This document shows positions 1 to 6,603 of a stretch of 6,723 nucleotides of DNA, one piece after another (position 1 is the stretch's first letter; every line of letters starts with the position of its first letter). Source of the stretch: RGIG9151 sp963635575 (lineage in GTDB: Bacteria; Bacillota; Clostridia; TANB77; RGIG9151); assembly GCA_963635575.1 (NCBI GenBank), contig CAVHFU010000055.1:1-6723 (forward strand), read 5' to 3'. The notes under the pieces were generated by a model. That model worked only from the letters and a program-made list of their open reading frames with translations. It was not told where the DNA came from and made no database searches. The translations under genes were made by a program, and so were the position numbers.

Positions 1-7
1 GAAAGGG

Positions 8-43
8 TATGTTTATATAGTTGTTTTTGACCTTATAAACATA
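8..43. repeat. 10-bp perfect inverted repeat upstream of the first gene
   Basis: TATGTTTATA (8-17) is matched exactly by its reverse complement TATAAACATA (34-43), with 16 bases between the arms. It ends just before the Shine-Dalgarno site of the DUF1385 gene. No T-run follows the right arm, so it is not a standard terminator. It could be an operator, a leader hairpin or chance in AT-rich DNA. The TATAAA (34-39) and TATTAT (42-47) inside or beside the right arm resemble -10 boxes. I see no convincing -35, and either would leave almost no leader, so the gene may be transcribed from beyond the left edge. Confidence 0.4.
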
Positions 44-67
44 TTATACGAGGAGTGGATGATAATT

Positions 68-1006
68 ATGGAAAAGAAACCTAAAGTAGGTGGACAAGCA
101 GTTATAGAGGGGGTTATGATGCGTGGCCCTAAGAAATATGCGGTAGCCATTAAGAAATATAATGGAAATGTAGTTTTAGATAAGGGCGAAGTACATTCGA
201 TTAAAGATAAGGTAAAAATATTAAATCTTTTTATATTAAGGGGTATAGTTGCGTTTTTTGAATCTTTAACTTTAGGAATGAAAACGTTAATCTTTTCTGC
301 AGACTACTTTGATATGGAAGAAAAAAGTGCAGAGGATAAGTTTGTAGTTTCAAAAGAAGAGGAAATATCAGTTGAAAAACGTGCTAAGTTAGATATGCAG
401 CAGGGCTGGGTTGTGTTTATATCCCTTTCACTTGCTATAATATTTAGTATTGCGTTGTTCTTTATCCTTCCTACTTTTGTTGCTAGTTTATTTTTTAATA
501 ATGTTGATACAATGGATAGAATATGGTTTAATGTTATAGAGGGTGGAATGAGAATAGCTTTGTTTTTCATATATTTATTTTTAATTTCGTTAATGAAAGA
601 TATACAGAGAGTATTTGAATATCACGGGGCAGAGCATAAAACGATTAATTGCTTTGAAGCAGGTGAAGAGTTAACCGTTGAAAATGTAAAAAAATATTCG
701 AGATTTCATCCTAGATGTGGAACCAGTTTCATATTTATAGTGATGATTATAAGTATTGTTGTTTTCGCCTTTTTCAAATCTGACAACTTAATTCTTACAA
801 TACTTGAAAGAATAGTTTTACTTCCGTTAGTTGCGGGAATTTCCTATGAGGTTATTAGTTTCTTTGGAATGCTTAAAGGAAAGCTTGGAAGAGCTTTAGC
901 TATGCCGGGAATGTGGTTTCAATGTTTTACGACTAGAGAGCCTGACGACCTTCAAATATTTATTGCTATTACAGCATTGAAAGGTGCATTAGATGAAGAT
1001 AATTGA
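68..1006 (+). CDS. DUF1385 family (YqhQ-like) multi-pass membrane protein
   Basis: This is a conserved membrane protein of unknown biochemical role, widespread in Firmicutes. Numbering from ATG 68 (312 residues), family signatures are GGQAVIEGVMMRGP (about 8-21), YHGAEHKT (about 185-192), FHPRCGTSF (about 213-221) and PGMWFQCFTTREPDD (about 280-294). Hydrophobic membrane segments lie at about 114-143, 160-177, 219-236 and 244-268. The conserved His, Glu and Cys residues between segments look like a possible metal or active site, which is inference. The start is uncertain. AGGAG at 51-55 is only 3 bases from ATG 59 but 12 from ATG 68. I prefer 68 because the family normally has a short lead before GGQA. 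The gene overlaps prmC by 14 bases, matching the DUF1385-prmC pairing common in clostridia. The family assignment is secure, the function is not. Confidence 0.93.
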   Translation: MEKKPKVGGQAVIEGVMMRGPKKYAVAIKKYNGNVVLDKGEVHSIKDKVKILNLFILRGIVAFFESLTLGMKTLIFSADYFDMEEKSAEDKFVVSKEEEISVEKRAKLDMQQGWVVFISLSLAIIFSIALFFILPTFVASLFFNNVDTMDRIWFNVIEGGMRIALFFIYLFLISLMKDIQRVFEYHGAEHKTINCFEAGEELTVENVKKYSRFHPRCGTSFIFIVMIISIVVFAFFKSDNLILTILERIVLLPLVAGISYEVISFFGMLKGKLGRALAMPGMWFQCFTTREPDDLQIFIAITALKGALDEDN

Positions 1007-1832
1007 TGTTTTGAGCAATGCAGTAAATGAATTAAAAAATGCTAATATTGAGAATAACATTTATGAGGCACGTTCTTTTATGGCACATATATTAGATAAG
1101 CCTATCGAGTGGATTATGGTACATATAAACGATGAGATATCTAGAAATGACGTTCTAGAGTTTAATAAACTTATAGAAAGACGTGTCCTTGGTGAACCAT
1201 TTCAGTACATAATCGGAAGTTGTGGTTTTATGGGGCAAGAGTTTAAGGTAAATAAAAATGTACTCGTTCCACGAGCTGATACTGAGGTTTGGGTAGAAAA
1301 AGTTATTGAATTGGCTAAAAAAGTACAGGTAAAGAAGATGTTGGACTTGTGTACAGGTTCTGGATGTATCGCTATAACGCTAAAAAAGATGTTAAATGAT
1401 GTAATTGTATATGCTTCTGATATAAGTAAAGAAGCGTTAACAGTAGCTTATGAGAATGCAAAAAAAAATGAGGCAGATGTTTATTTTATTTGTTCGGATT
1501 TATTTGAGAAATTTTCTGATGATAAGTTTGATATAATTGTTTCTAATCCTCCGTATGTCCCTAGGGAAGAAATAAAAAAATTGGCTCGTGATGTGCAAAA
1601 CGAGCCGATACTAGCATTAGACGGCGGAGTTGACGGACTTGATTTCTATCGAAAGATAGTTGGGGAATCAAAGAAGTTTATTAATGAAAACGGTTATTTA
1701 GTATTTGAGTTTGGCTATGACCAAGTCGATCAAGTAAAAGATATTCTTGAGGAAAACGACTTTAATGTATGCGAGATTGTAAAGGACTATTCTGGTAATA
1801 CGAGGGCTATAATATCTAAAAAAGGGAGATAA
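993..1832 (+). CDS. prmC: Peptide chain release factor N5-glutamine methyltransferase PrmC
   Basis: PrmC transfers a methyl group from S-adenosylmethionine to the glutamine of the GGQ motif in release factors RF1 and RF2, which promotes efficient translation termination in the cytoplasm. The 279 residues match the usual family length. The N-terminal helical substrate-binding domain ends with EPFQYIIG (68-75) and VPRADTE (92-98). The SAM-binding motif I is LDLCTGSG (117-124), with an acidic residue at D143 ending the next strand. The catalytic NPPY motif is at 185-188, followed by EPILALDGGVDGLDFYR. The ATG lies 8 bases after AAAGG (980-984), inside the end of the DUF1385 gene, suggesting translational coupling. 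Its frequent clostridial partner prfA (RF1) does not follow; a CvpA gene does. Other NPPY methyltransferases are unlikely given the full-length PrmC pattern. Confidence 0.95.
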   Translation: MKIIDVLSNAVNELKNANIENNIYEARSFMAHILDKPIEWIMVHINDEISRNDVLEFNKLIERRVLGEPFQYIIGSCGFMGQEFKVNKNVLVPRADTEVWVEKVIELAKKVQVKKMLDLCTGSGCIAITLKKMLNDVIVYASDISKEALTVAYENAKKNEADVYFICSDLFEKFSDDKFDIIVSNPPYVPREEIKKLARDVQNEPILALDGGVDGLDFYRKIVGESKKFINENGYLVFEFGYDQVDQVKDILEENDFNVCEIVKDYSGNTRAIISKKGR

Positions 1833-1835
1833 AGA

Positions 1836-2447
1836 ATGAATAAAGTAGATATAGCAATATTAATTATAATTGGAATATTTACGATTTTAGGCTATTATAG
1901 AGGAATTTTGGGGACTGCATTTAGCTTAATACAATGGATCGCAATTGCCTATTTTTCAATTTTACTTACACCTTTTTGCTCACAATTTTTAGTTAGCAAA
2001 TTTAAGCTAGATATCGTTATGATGGACTGGGTATATAGTCATTCGGAAATTTTTAACAAAGCAGTCACATTGCTTACTGATGAGATGTTACACAATATAG
2101 TACTAAGGATAATAAATGTTTTATCAATTATAGTTCTATTTATTCTACTAAAAATACTTTTCTCGGTTATTTTTTCTATATTAAATAAGATTGTTAAATT
2201 ACCGATATTAAATGAGATTAATAAAATTGGCGGAATTGTTGCGGGAATGGCAGAAGGCGTAGTCATTACATATTTACTTATGCTACTTATAAATTGGCTG
2301 CCTATTTCTGCATTAGAACCGATAAAAAACGAATTGCCGTCTTCGACATTAGGCAATACGATCAATTCTTTTGTGCCTAATGTTACCGACGAAATATTTG
2401 CTTATGCCGGAAATATAGATTTTACAAATGAAGAAACAAAAAATTAA
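1836..2447 (+). CDS. CvpA family membrane protein
   Basis: This is a small integral membrane protein of the CvpA type. The founding E. coli member is needed for colicin V production; the molecular role in Firmicutes is not established. The 203 residues fit the family. The N-terminus (NKVDIAILIIIGIFTILGYYRGI, in two parts 2-19 and 20-24) is the typical first helix followed by the conserved G-x-x-x-G-like turn. A second helix spans about 28-47, a long hydrophobic stretch about 88-118, and a glycine-rich helix about 132-155 (GGIVAGMAEGVV). The tail after 160 is polar. The ATG is 7 bases after AAGGGAG (1822-1828), which is embedded in the last codons of prmC, and only 3 bases separate the two genes. 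Family identity rests on topology and the first-helix pattern. Confidence 0.8.
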   Translation: MNKVDIAILIIIGIFTILGYYRGILGTAFSLIQWIAIAYFSILLTPFCSQFLVSKFKLDIVMMDWVYSHSEIFNKAVTLLTDEMLHNIVLRIINVLSIIVLFILLKILFSVIFSILNKIVKLPILNEINKIGGIVAGMAEGVVITYLLMLLINWLPISALEPIKNELPSSTLGNTINSFVPNVTDEIFAYAGNIDFTNEETKN

Positions 2448-2453
2448 CACGAG

Positions 2454-2460
2454 AGGAAGA
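2454..2460 (+). promoter_or_regulatory. Ribosome binding site deciding a TTG start for yqeK
   Basis: AGGAAGA lies 6 to 9 bases before TTG 2467, depending on which bases pair, and directly after the CvpA stop codon. The in-frame ATG at 2428 has no Shine-Dalgarno-like bases before it (GATTTTACAA). This favours TTG 2467 as the true start. Confidence 0.6.
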
Positions 2461-2466
2461 ATTAAA

Positions 2467-3039
2467 TTGGATAATAAACTAGAAAGTGAAATTGTAGATT
2501 TTTTAAAGGGTAGATTACAGGAAAAGAGATTTAAACATTCTTTAGGCGTTATGAATATGGCTGAAAGATTGGCGAAAAAATATAATGTTGATGTGGAGGA
2601 AGCTAAAATTGCAGGTTTGCTTCATGATTGTGCAAAGAATATGTCGAATCAGGAACTTATTGAGTATTGTAAGAATAATGGCATAGAAATTGATGATATT
2701 AAAATGCAATCTCCCGGAATTTTACATGCCGATGTGGGTGCTGATATTGCTAAAAAGAAATTTAATGTTAGTGATGAAGTAAAAGAGAGTATACTTTATC
2801 ATACATTAGCCAACGAAACTATGACGGATTTAGATAAAATCATATACATTTCAGATTTAATAGAAGAAGGAAGAGATTTAGAAGGACTGGATAAAATACG
2901 TGAAATGGCGTTTATTAACTTAGATAAGACTTTGGTTATGGCACTTGAATATTGTATGGAAAATGTAAAGCAAGTTGGAAAAAATATTCATAAGCAAAGC
3001 ATAGATGCGTTAAATGCGGCTAAAAAAAGATGTAACTAA
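2467..3039 (+). CDS. yqeK: YqeK-type HD-domain bis(5'-nucleosyl)-tetraphosphatase (symmetrical)
   Basis: Known YqeK proteins are iron-dependent HD-domain enzymes that split diadenosine tetraphosphate (Ap4A) symmetrically into two ADP, limiting this stress-linked dinucleotide in the cytoplasm. Numbering from TTG 2467 (190 residues), the metal-site series is H24 (KRFKHSLGV), H53-D54 (LLHDCAKN), H87 (GILHADVGA), H112 (ILYHTLA) and D130 (ISDLIEEGRD). These match the family order and spacing. The motif after H112 reads HTLANETM where many members have HTTG, a mild departure. An upstream in-frame ATG at 2428 would add 13 basic residues and overlap cvpA by 20 bases, but it lacks a ribosome binding site. 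The LCP gene follows by 17 bases, a neighbour often seen for yqeK. The usual partners nadD and rsfS are absent here. Confidence 0.88.
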   Translation: MDNKLESEIVDFLKGRLQEKRFKHSLGVMNMAERLAKKYNVDVEEAKIAGLLHDCAKNMSNQELIEYCKNNGIEIDDIKMQSPGILHADVGADIAKKKFNVSDEVKESILYHTLANETMTDLDKIIYISDLIEEGRDLEGLDKIREMAFINLDKTLVMALEYCMENVKQVGKNIHKQSIDALNAAKKRCN

Positions 3040-3043
3040 TATT

Positions 3044-3048
3044 GGAGG
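3044..3048 (+). promoter_or_regulatory. Ribosome binding site deciding a TTG start for the LCP gene
   Basis: GGAGG sits 8 bases before TTG 3057. The earlier in-frame TTG at 3042 would overlap this site and has no ribosome binding site of its own, so TTG 3057 is the preferred start. Confidence 0.8.
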
Positions 3049-3056
3049 TTGTTATT

Positions 3057-4292
3057 TTGAAAGAATTTATAAGATTGGTTATTAAATTTGTGCTGATACT
3101 TTTTGTATTTGTTGGACTTGTATTTGGTTCTGTGATTTTATATTCCCAAATTTCCGGTAAAGAATTAAGCGATTTGACAAATAATGATGGTCAACAAGAT
3201 GAAAAGGCGTCAAAAACTGTTTTAATAGCAGGACTTCATCCGGACGGGCCACTAACAGATTTCATTATGATAGCTAAGTACAATCCTAAGACCGGGAGAG
3301 TTAATGCCTTGTCGATTCCAAGAGACACCAAGGTTGTGGGCACTATTGATGGGAAGATAAATTCTGCATATGCTACTAAAAAACGTGATATAAAGTTTTT
3401 GGCTGAAAAAGTTAAGGATTTAACGGGAATCTCAGTAGATAATTATGTTTTACTGGATACTGGGGCTGTTAGAAAAATGGTAGATGCCATTGGGGGAATT
3501 CCAATGGAAGTGCCGTTTGATATGGATTATGATGATAACGAGCAAGATTTACACATACATTTAAAAAAGGGGCAACAAGTTTTAGATGGAAATAAGGCTG
3601 AACAGTTTATACGTTTTAGAAAGAATAACGACGGCTCAGGTTATCCACTGGGAGATGTGCAAAGAGTTGAGACGCAACAAAAGTTTATCAAGGCAGCAGT
3701 TGGCGAAGTGTTAAAGCCTTCTACATTACTGAAGATCGGCGATTTAATAAAGCTTGGACTTGAGTCTGTAAAGACTGACATTGCATTTTCAGATGTTCTA
3801 GGTTATCTTGATGATGTTAAGAGTTTCGATACTTCTAAACTTAGGATGGAAACGTTGCCCGGTGAAGGCCAGTATATAGGCGTTGTATCGTATTTTGTGC
3901 ATGACAGTGAAAAAACTAAAAAACTTGTGGATGAAATGTTTATAAATGATGATATAATAGAAGATGATCCGATTTCAGAGGATGATCAAGCGACGACAAC
4001 AAGCAGTACGGTTGAAAAGAAAAAATCAGAAATAAAAGTAGAAGTATTAAATGGAACGACAAGAAACGGCTTGGCCAATTCGGTGGCAACGAAGTTAAAA
4101 GAAGAAGGATATAATGTTACGAAAATTGGGAATAATGGTAATAAAGATAGCATAAAAACTACTATAATTAATAAAACTAATAATGAATATGCTAAAGAGA
4201 TAAAGAAATTTTTAGGTAAAGGAACGGTAAAAGATGAGTATGAAAGTAATTCAAAAGTCGATGTAACTGTAATACTCGGAAGTGATTATTAA
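3057..4292 (+). CDS. LytR-CpsA-Psr (LCP) family wall-polymer ligase with LytR_C domain
   Basis: LCP enzymes attach undecaprenyl-linked anionic polymers such as teichoic acids or capsule to peptidoglycan outside the membrane. Numbering from TTG 3057 (411 residues), a short basic N-terminus precedes one membrane anchor at about 9-31. The LCP domain spans about 53-220. It contains the TD pair (D68), IPRDT (R89, D90), NSAYA, the RFRKN motif (R186, R188), and GDVQRVETQQ (R203). An acidic, threonine/serine-rich linker (about 298-323) leads to a LytR_C domain from about 325 (IKVEVLNGTTRNGLA) to the end. The segment GLHPDGPLTD differs from the common GVD...R-S/T-D form: the usual Asp is His and the usual Arg before the TD is Leu. 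Other catalytic arginines remain. The gene follows yqeK by 17 bases and is the last of the packed cluster. The polymer it handles cannot be told from sequence. Confidence 0.92.
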   Translation: MKEFIRLVIKFVLILFVFVGLVFGSVILYSQISGKELSDLTNNDGQQDEKASKTVLIAGLHPDGPLTDFIMIAKYNPKTGRVNALSIPRDTKVVGTIDGKINSAYATKKRDIKFLAEKVKDLTGISVDNYVLLDTGAVRKMVDAIGGIPMEVPFDMDYDDNEQDLHIHLKKGQQVLDGNKAEQFIRFRKNNDGSGYPLGDVQRVETQQKFIKAAVGEVLKPSTLLKIGDLIKLGLESVKTDIAFSDVLGYLDDVKSFDTSKLRMETLPGEGQYIGVVSYFVHDSEKTKKLVDEMFINDDIIEDDPISEDDQATTTSSTVEKKKSEIKVEVLNGTTRNGLANSVATKLKEEGYNVTKIGNNGNKDSIKTTIINKTNNEYAKEIKKFLGKGTVKDEYESNSKVDVTVILGSDY

Positions 4293-4293
4293 G

Positions 4294-4310
4294 TCTAAAA
4301 ATTTTTTAGA
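4294..4310. repeat. AT-rich palindrome after the LCP gene
   Basis: TCTAAAAATTTTTTAGA is an 8-bp perfect inverted repeat around one central T, starting 2 bases after the LCP stop. It has almost no GC pairs and no separate T-run after it, so it is a poor intrinsic terminator. Read-through from the upstream cluster into xerD is therefore possible. Confidence 0.35.
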
Positions 4311-4328
4311 TAAATTTACATAAATCGC

Positions 4329-4357
4329 TTGAATAATCTTTTAATAAATGATAAAAT
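4329..4357 (+). promoter_or_regulatory. Predicted vegetative (sigma-A type) promoter for xerD
   Basis: TTGAAT (4329-4334) and TAAAAT (4352-4357) are spaced by exactly 17 bases. TGA directly before the -10 gives an extended TGn element (4349-4351). Transcription would start near 4364, leaving a leader of about 26 bases that holds GAGG (4377-4380), 9 bases before GTG 4390. This is the best promoter-like sequence in the window. It suggests that xerD, and perhaps deoB, is expressed separately from the upstream cluster. Confidence 0.65.
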
Positions 4358-4389
4358 GAACCGTAACGTTTTTAGAGAGGGATGATACT

Positions 4390-5271
4390 GTGGATAAAAA
4401 TATAACAAGTTTTATTAAATTCTTGGAAAATGAAAAGAAATTATCAGATAATACATTACAGTCGTATAGAAGAGATATTGACCAATATATGTCGTATATA
4501 GATAGTAATAATTTAGATTTTAAAAATGCTAATAAGACTAGTATTATAACTTATTTGATGTATCTACAAAAAGAAGGTAAGGCTACTTCTACAATTTCAA
4601 GGAATCTAGCTTCAATCCGTTCTTTTTACCAATATATGGTTAGAACTAAGGAAGTTGAAGAGGACCCAACAGAAGGGTTAGAATCTCCTAAAATGGAGAA
4701 AAAATTGCCTAAAATTTTATCTGTAAGTGAAGTTAATTTGCTACTTGAACAACCAAAATGTGTTGATTTAAAGGGATATAGAGATAAGGCGATGCTAGAA
4801 GTTTTATATGCCACAGGAATAAGAGTTTCTGAACTTATTAACTTAAATCTTGATGACATTAATTTGGAAATGGGATTTATTAAGTGCAAAAATGCACATA
4901 AGGAACGTGTTATACCGGTTGGAACTACCGCTTGTAACGCTATTTCAGCTTACTTAAAGGAAGCTAGAAATGCTATGATTCATACTGATAAAGAGACCGC
5001 TTTGTTTGTTAACACAAATGGCGGAAGACTTACAAGACAAGGTTTCTGGAAGATTATTAAACAATATAAAAACCAAGCTAAGATTTCTATGGATATAACT
5101 CCACATACATTAAGACATTCTTTTGCTACACATTTAGTAGAAAATGGTGCAGATTTAAGAGCTATTCAAGAAATGCTTGGTCACTCAGATATTTCTTCAA
5201 CTCAAATTTATGCACAACTTGCTAATAATAAGTTAAAGGAAGTTTATCAAAAGCATCATCCAAGAGCGTAA
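4390..5271 (+). CDS. xerD: Site-specific tyrosine recombinase XerD
   Basis: XerD works with XerC at the chromosomal dif site near the terminus to resolve chromosome dimers before division. The protein has 293 residues, the usual XerC/D length. An N-terminal SAM-like core-binding domain spans about 1-85 (LSDNTLQSYRRDI). The catalytic domain spans about 105-290 with the full set R145 (GIRVSEL), K171 (HKERVIP), H239 and R242 (PHTLRHSFATH), H265 (LGHSDISSTQIY) and nucleophile Y274. The C-terminus LKEVYQKHHPRA is typical of XerD rather than XerC. The strand before the catalytic Lys reads CKNAHKER where many homologues have GKGNKER, a small variation. GTG is the start, supported by its ribosome binding site. 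The neighbour deoB matches the xerD-drm order of Bacillus. This argues for the housekeeping recombinase, not a phage or transposon integrase. Confidence 0.93.
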   Translation: MDKNITSFIKFLENEKKLSDNTLQSYRRDIDQYMSYIDSNNLDFKNANKTSIITYLMYLQKEGKATSTISRNLASIRSFYQYMVRTKEVEEDPTEGLESPKMEKKLPKILSVSEVNLLLEQPKCVDLKGYRDKAMLEVLYATGIRVSELINLNLDDINLEMGFIKCKNAHKERVIPVGTTACNAISAYLKEARNAMIHTDKETALFVNTNGGRLTRQGFWKIIKQYKNQAKISMDITPHTLRHSFATHLVENGADLRAIQEMLGHSDISSTQIYAQLANNKLKEVYQKHHPRA

Positions 5272-5283
5272 AAAATTGAAAAT

Positions 5284-5311
5284 AGAGGCATACAGTAATG
5301 TATGCCTTTTT
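5284..5311 (+). terminator. Hairpin with GTAA tetraloop and T-run between xerD and deoB
   Basis: AGGCATACA (5286-5294) pairs perfectly with TGTATGCCT (5299-5307) across a GTAA loop (5295-5298), which is a stable GNRA-type tetraloop. A run of five T (5307-5311) follows, so this fits an intrinsic terminator for xerD. Only 26 bases remain before the deoB ATG, so deoB either depends on partial read-through or uses a promoter overlapping the hairpin. TACAAT (5315-5320) is -10-like but has no good -35. Confidence 0.75.
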
Positions 5312-5337
5312 AAGTACAATGGAACGGAGGTAATACG

Positions 5338-6510
5338 ATGAAAAGAGTTATTTTAGTTGTTATGGACAGTGTTGGAACTGGTGAATTGCCAGATGCAAAG
5401 GAATTTGGAGATGTAGGAACAAACACTTTGCTTCATGTTTCTAAGGCAAAAGAGAATTTTAAAATACCTAATTTAATAAAGTTGGGAATTGCTAATATAG
5501 ATGGGAATAGTGAACTTGGCAAAATCGATGAACCTATTGGAATATACGGAAAGTTAAGTGAAAAGTCTCGAGGAAAAGACACAACTGTCGGTCATTGGGA
5601 AATGTCAGGTATTGTGACAGAAATTCCGTTTAGAATAAATCCTAATGGAATGTCTGAGGAATTCATCAATGAGTTTGTAAAAGAGGCAGGACTAGACGGT
5701 GTTATTGGAAATGTTGCCGGTTCTGGAACTGATATTATGAAAGAATATGGGGAAGAACATTTAAGAACAGGAAAGCCTATCGTTTATGTATCACCTGTTG
5801 ATAGTAATTTCCAAATATTAGCCCACGAAGAAACTTTCGGATTAGAAAGACTTTATAAAATATGTGAAGTTGCTAGACGATTATTAAGAGGTGAAAGAGA
5901 AGTAGCAAGAGTTATTGCAAGACCATTCGTAGGAACGAACAGAGAAGATTTTGTAAGAACTTCAAATAGACGCGATTACTCAATAAAACCTACCGGAGTT
6001 AGTATGTTGGATAAAATAAAGGAAGCCGGGTTAACTGTTGCAGCTGTTGGAAAAATTGAGGACATATTCTGTGGTGTTGGTATAACTGACGCAGTACATA
6101 CAAAAGGAAATATGGATGGGGTTGATAAGACTCTAGACTATATGAAAACAGTTGATAATGGACTTATATTTACAAACTTAGTAGATTTTGATATGAAGTA
6201 CGGCCATAGAAATGATTCAATAGGCTATGCTAATGCATTAGAGGAATTTGACGCAAGAATCCCGGAGATTATGGCTAATATGAAAGAAGAAGATATTCTT
6301 ATGATTACGGCTGACCATGGTTGTGACCCAACTACTCCCGGATGTGACCACACAAGGGAGTATATACCTCTTTTAATTTATGGAAAGAATATAAATGGTA
6401 ATAAGAATTTCGGAATAAGACACGGATTTACAGATATTGCAGCAACTATTTTGAAGTACTTGAGAGTAGAAGAAATAGGAAACGGCGAAAGTATTTTGCA
6501 AATTTTATAA
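5338..6510 (+). CDS. deoB: Phosphopentomutase DeoB
   Basis: DeoB (Drm in Bacillus) interconverts ribose-1-phosphate with ribose-5-phosphate, and the deoxy forms likewise. This links nucleoside phosphorolysis to central carbon metabolism in the cytoplasm. It is an alkaline-phosphatase superfamily enzyme with two Mn ions. The 390 residues match the Firmicutes form. Metal and active-site residues visible are D10 (VMDSVGTGELPDA), T82 in GKDTT (the phosphorylated Thr by comparison with the Bacillus cereus enzyme), D285 and H290 (DFDMKYGHRND), D326-H327 (TADHG) and H338 (DHTREY). The cap domain lies between about 95 and 215. The ATG is 7 bases after GGAGG (5326-5330). The gene follows xerD as in Bacillus. 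The purine nucleoside phosphorylase gene often found next is not in the window; a probable insertion sequence begins about 20 bases after the stop. Confidence 0.97.
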   Translation: MKRVILVVMDSVGTGELPDAKEFGDVGTNTLLHVSKAKENFKIPNLIKLGIANIDGNSELGKIDEPIGIYGKLSEKSRGKDTTVGHWEMSGIVTEIPFRINPNGMSEEFINEFVKEAGLDGVIGNVAGSGTDIMKEYGEEHLRTGKPIVYVSPVDSNFQILAHEETFGLERLYKICEVARRLLRGEREVARVIARPFVGTNREDFVRTSNRRDYSIKPTGVSMLDKIKEAGLTVAAVGKIEDIFCGVGITDAVHTKGNMDGVDKTLDYMKTVDNGLIFTNLVDFDMKYGHRNDSIGYANALEEFDARIPEIMANMKEEDILMITADHGCDPTTPGCDHTREYIPLLIYGKNINGNKNFGIRHGFTDIAATILKYLRVEEIGNGESILQIL

Positions 6511-6529
6511 GGAATTTATAAAAAAGCAC

Positions 6530-6553
6530 TGTCAATAATTTTTGAAAATGTCC
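6530..6553. repeat. Candidate terminal end of an insertion sequence
   Basis: TGTCAATAATTTTTGAAAAT begins 19 bases after the deoB stop and is followed by GTCC. TGTC occurs twice here (6530-6533 and 6549-6552). The stretch lies where the outer end of an element carrying the minus-strand transposase-like tail would be expected. Elements of the IS1202-like group are known to begin with TGT. The partner end is outside the window, so the inverted repeat and any target duplication cannot be verified. Confidence 0.3.
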
Positions 6554-6571
6554 TAAAAAAATTTAAACATT

Positions 6572-6600
6572 AACGGGAAAATTTATCCCGTTTTTGTTTT
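6572..6600 (+). terminator. Intrinsic terminator downstream of deoB
   Basis: AACGGGA (6572-6578) pairs with TCCCGTT (6586-6592) across a 7-base loop, and the T-rich tract TTTTTGTTTT (6591-6600) follows. It would stop transcription leaving deoB. On the other strand the bases after the stem are only moderately T-rich (AATGTTTAAATTTTTTT), so it may also act weakly for the converging reading frame. If the insertion-sequence boundary near 6530 is right, this hairpin belongs to the element and not to the original deoB locus. Confidence 0.75.
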
Positions 6601-6603
6601 ATT

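Noticed and set aside
304..570. Minus-strand open frame of 88 codons inside the DUF1385 gene
   Set aside because: It lies wholly within a clearly conserved plus-strand gene, and its translation shows no recognisable domain.
2039..2365. Minus-strand open frame of 108 codons inside cvpA
   Set aside because: It is opposite a membrane-protein gene, where low-GC hydrophobic codons easily leave the other strand open. It has no neighbours on that strand and no family pattern.
4293..4389. Riboswitch or structured RNA upstream of xerD
   Set aside because: The gap is only 97 bases, AT-rich, and explained by a promoter, a short leader and a ribosome binding site. No known riboswitch core is seen.
4626..4889. 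Minus-strand open frame of 87 codons inside xerD
   Set aside because: It lies entirely within the conserved catalytic part of xerD and has no recognisable motif.
4390..5271. xerD as a phage or mobile-element integrase marking an island
   Set aside because: Length, the C-terminal HHPRA pattern and the adjacent deoB match the housekeeping XerD locus. No attachment site or phage gene is visible, and the probable insertion sequence lies beyond deoB.
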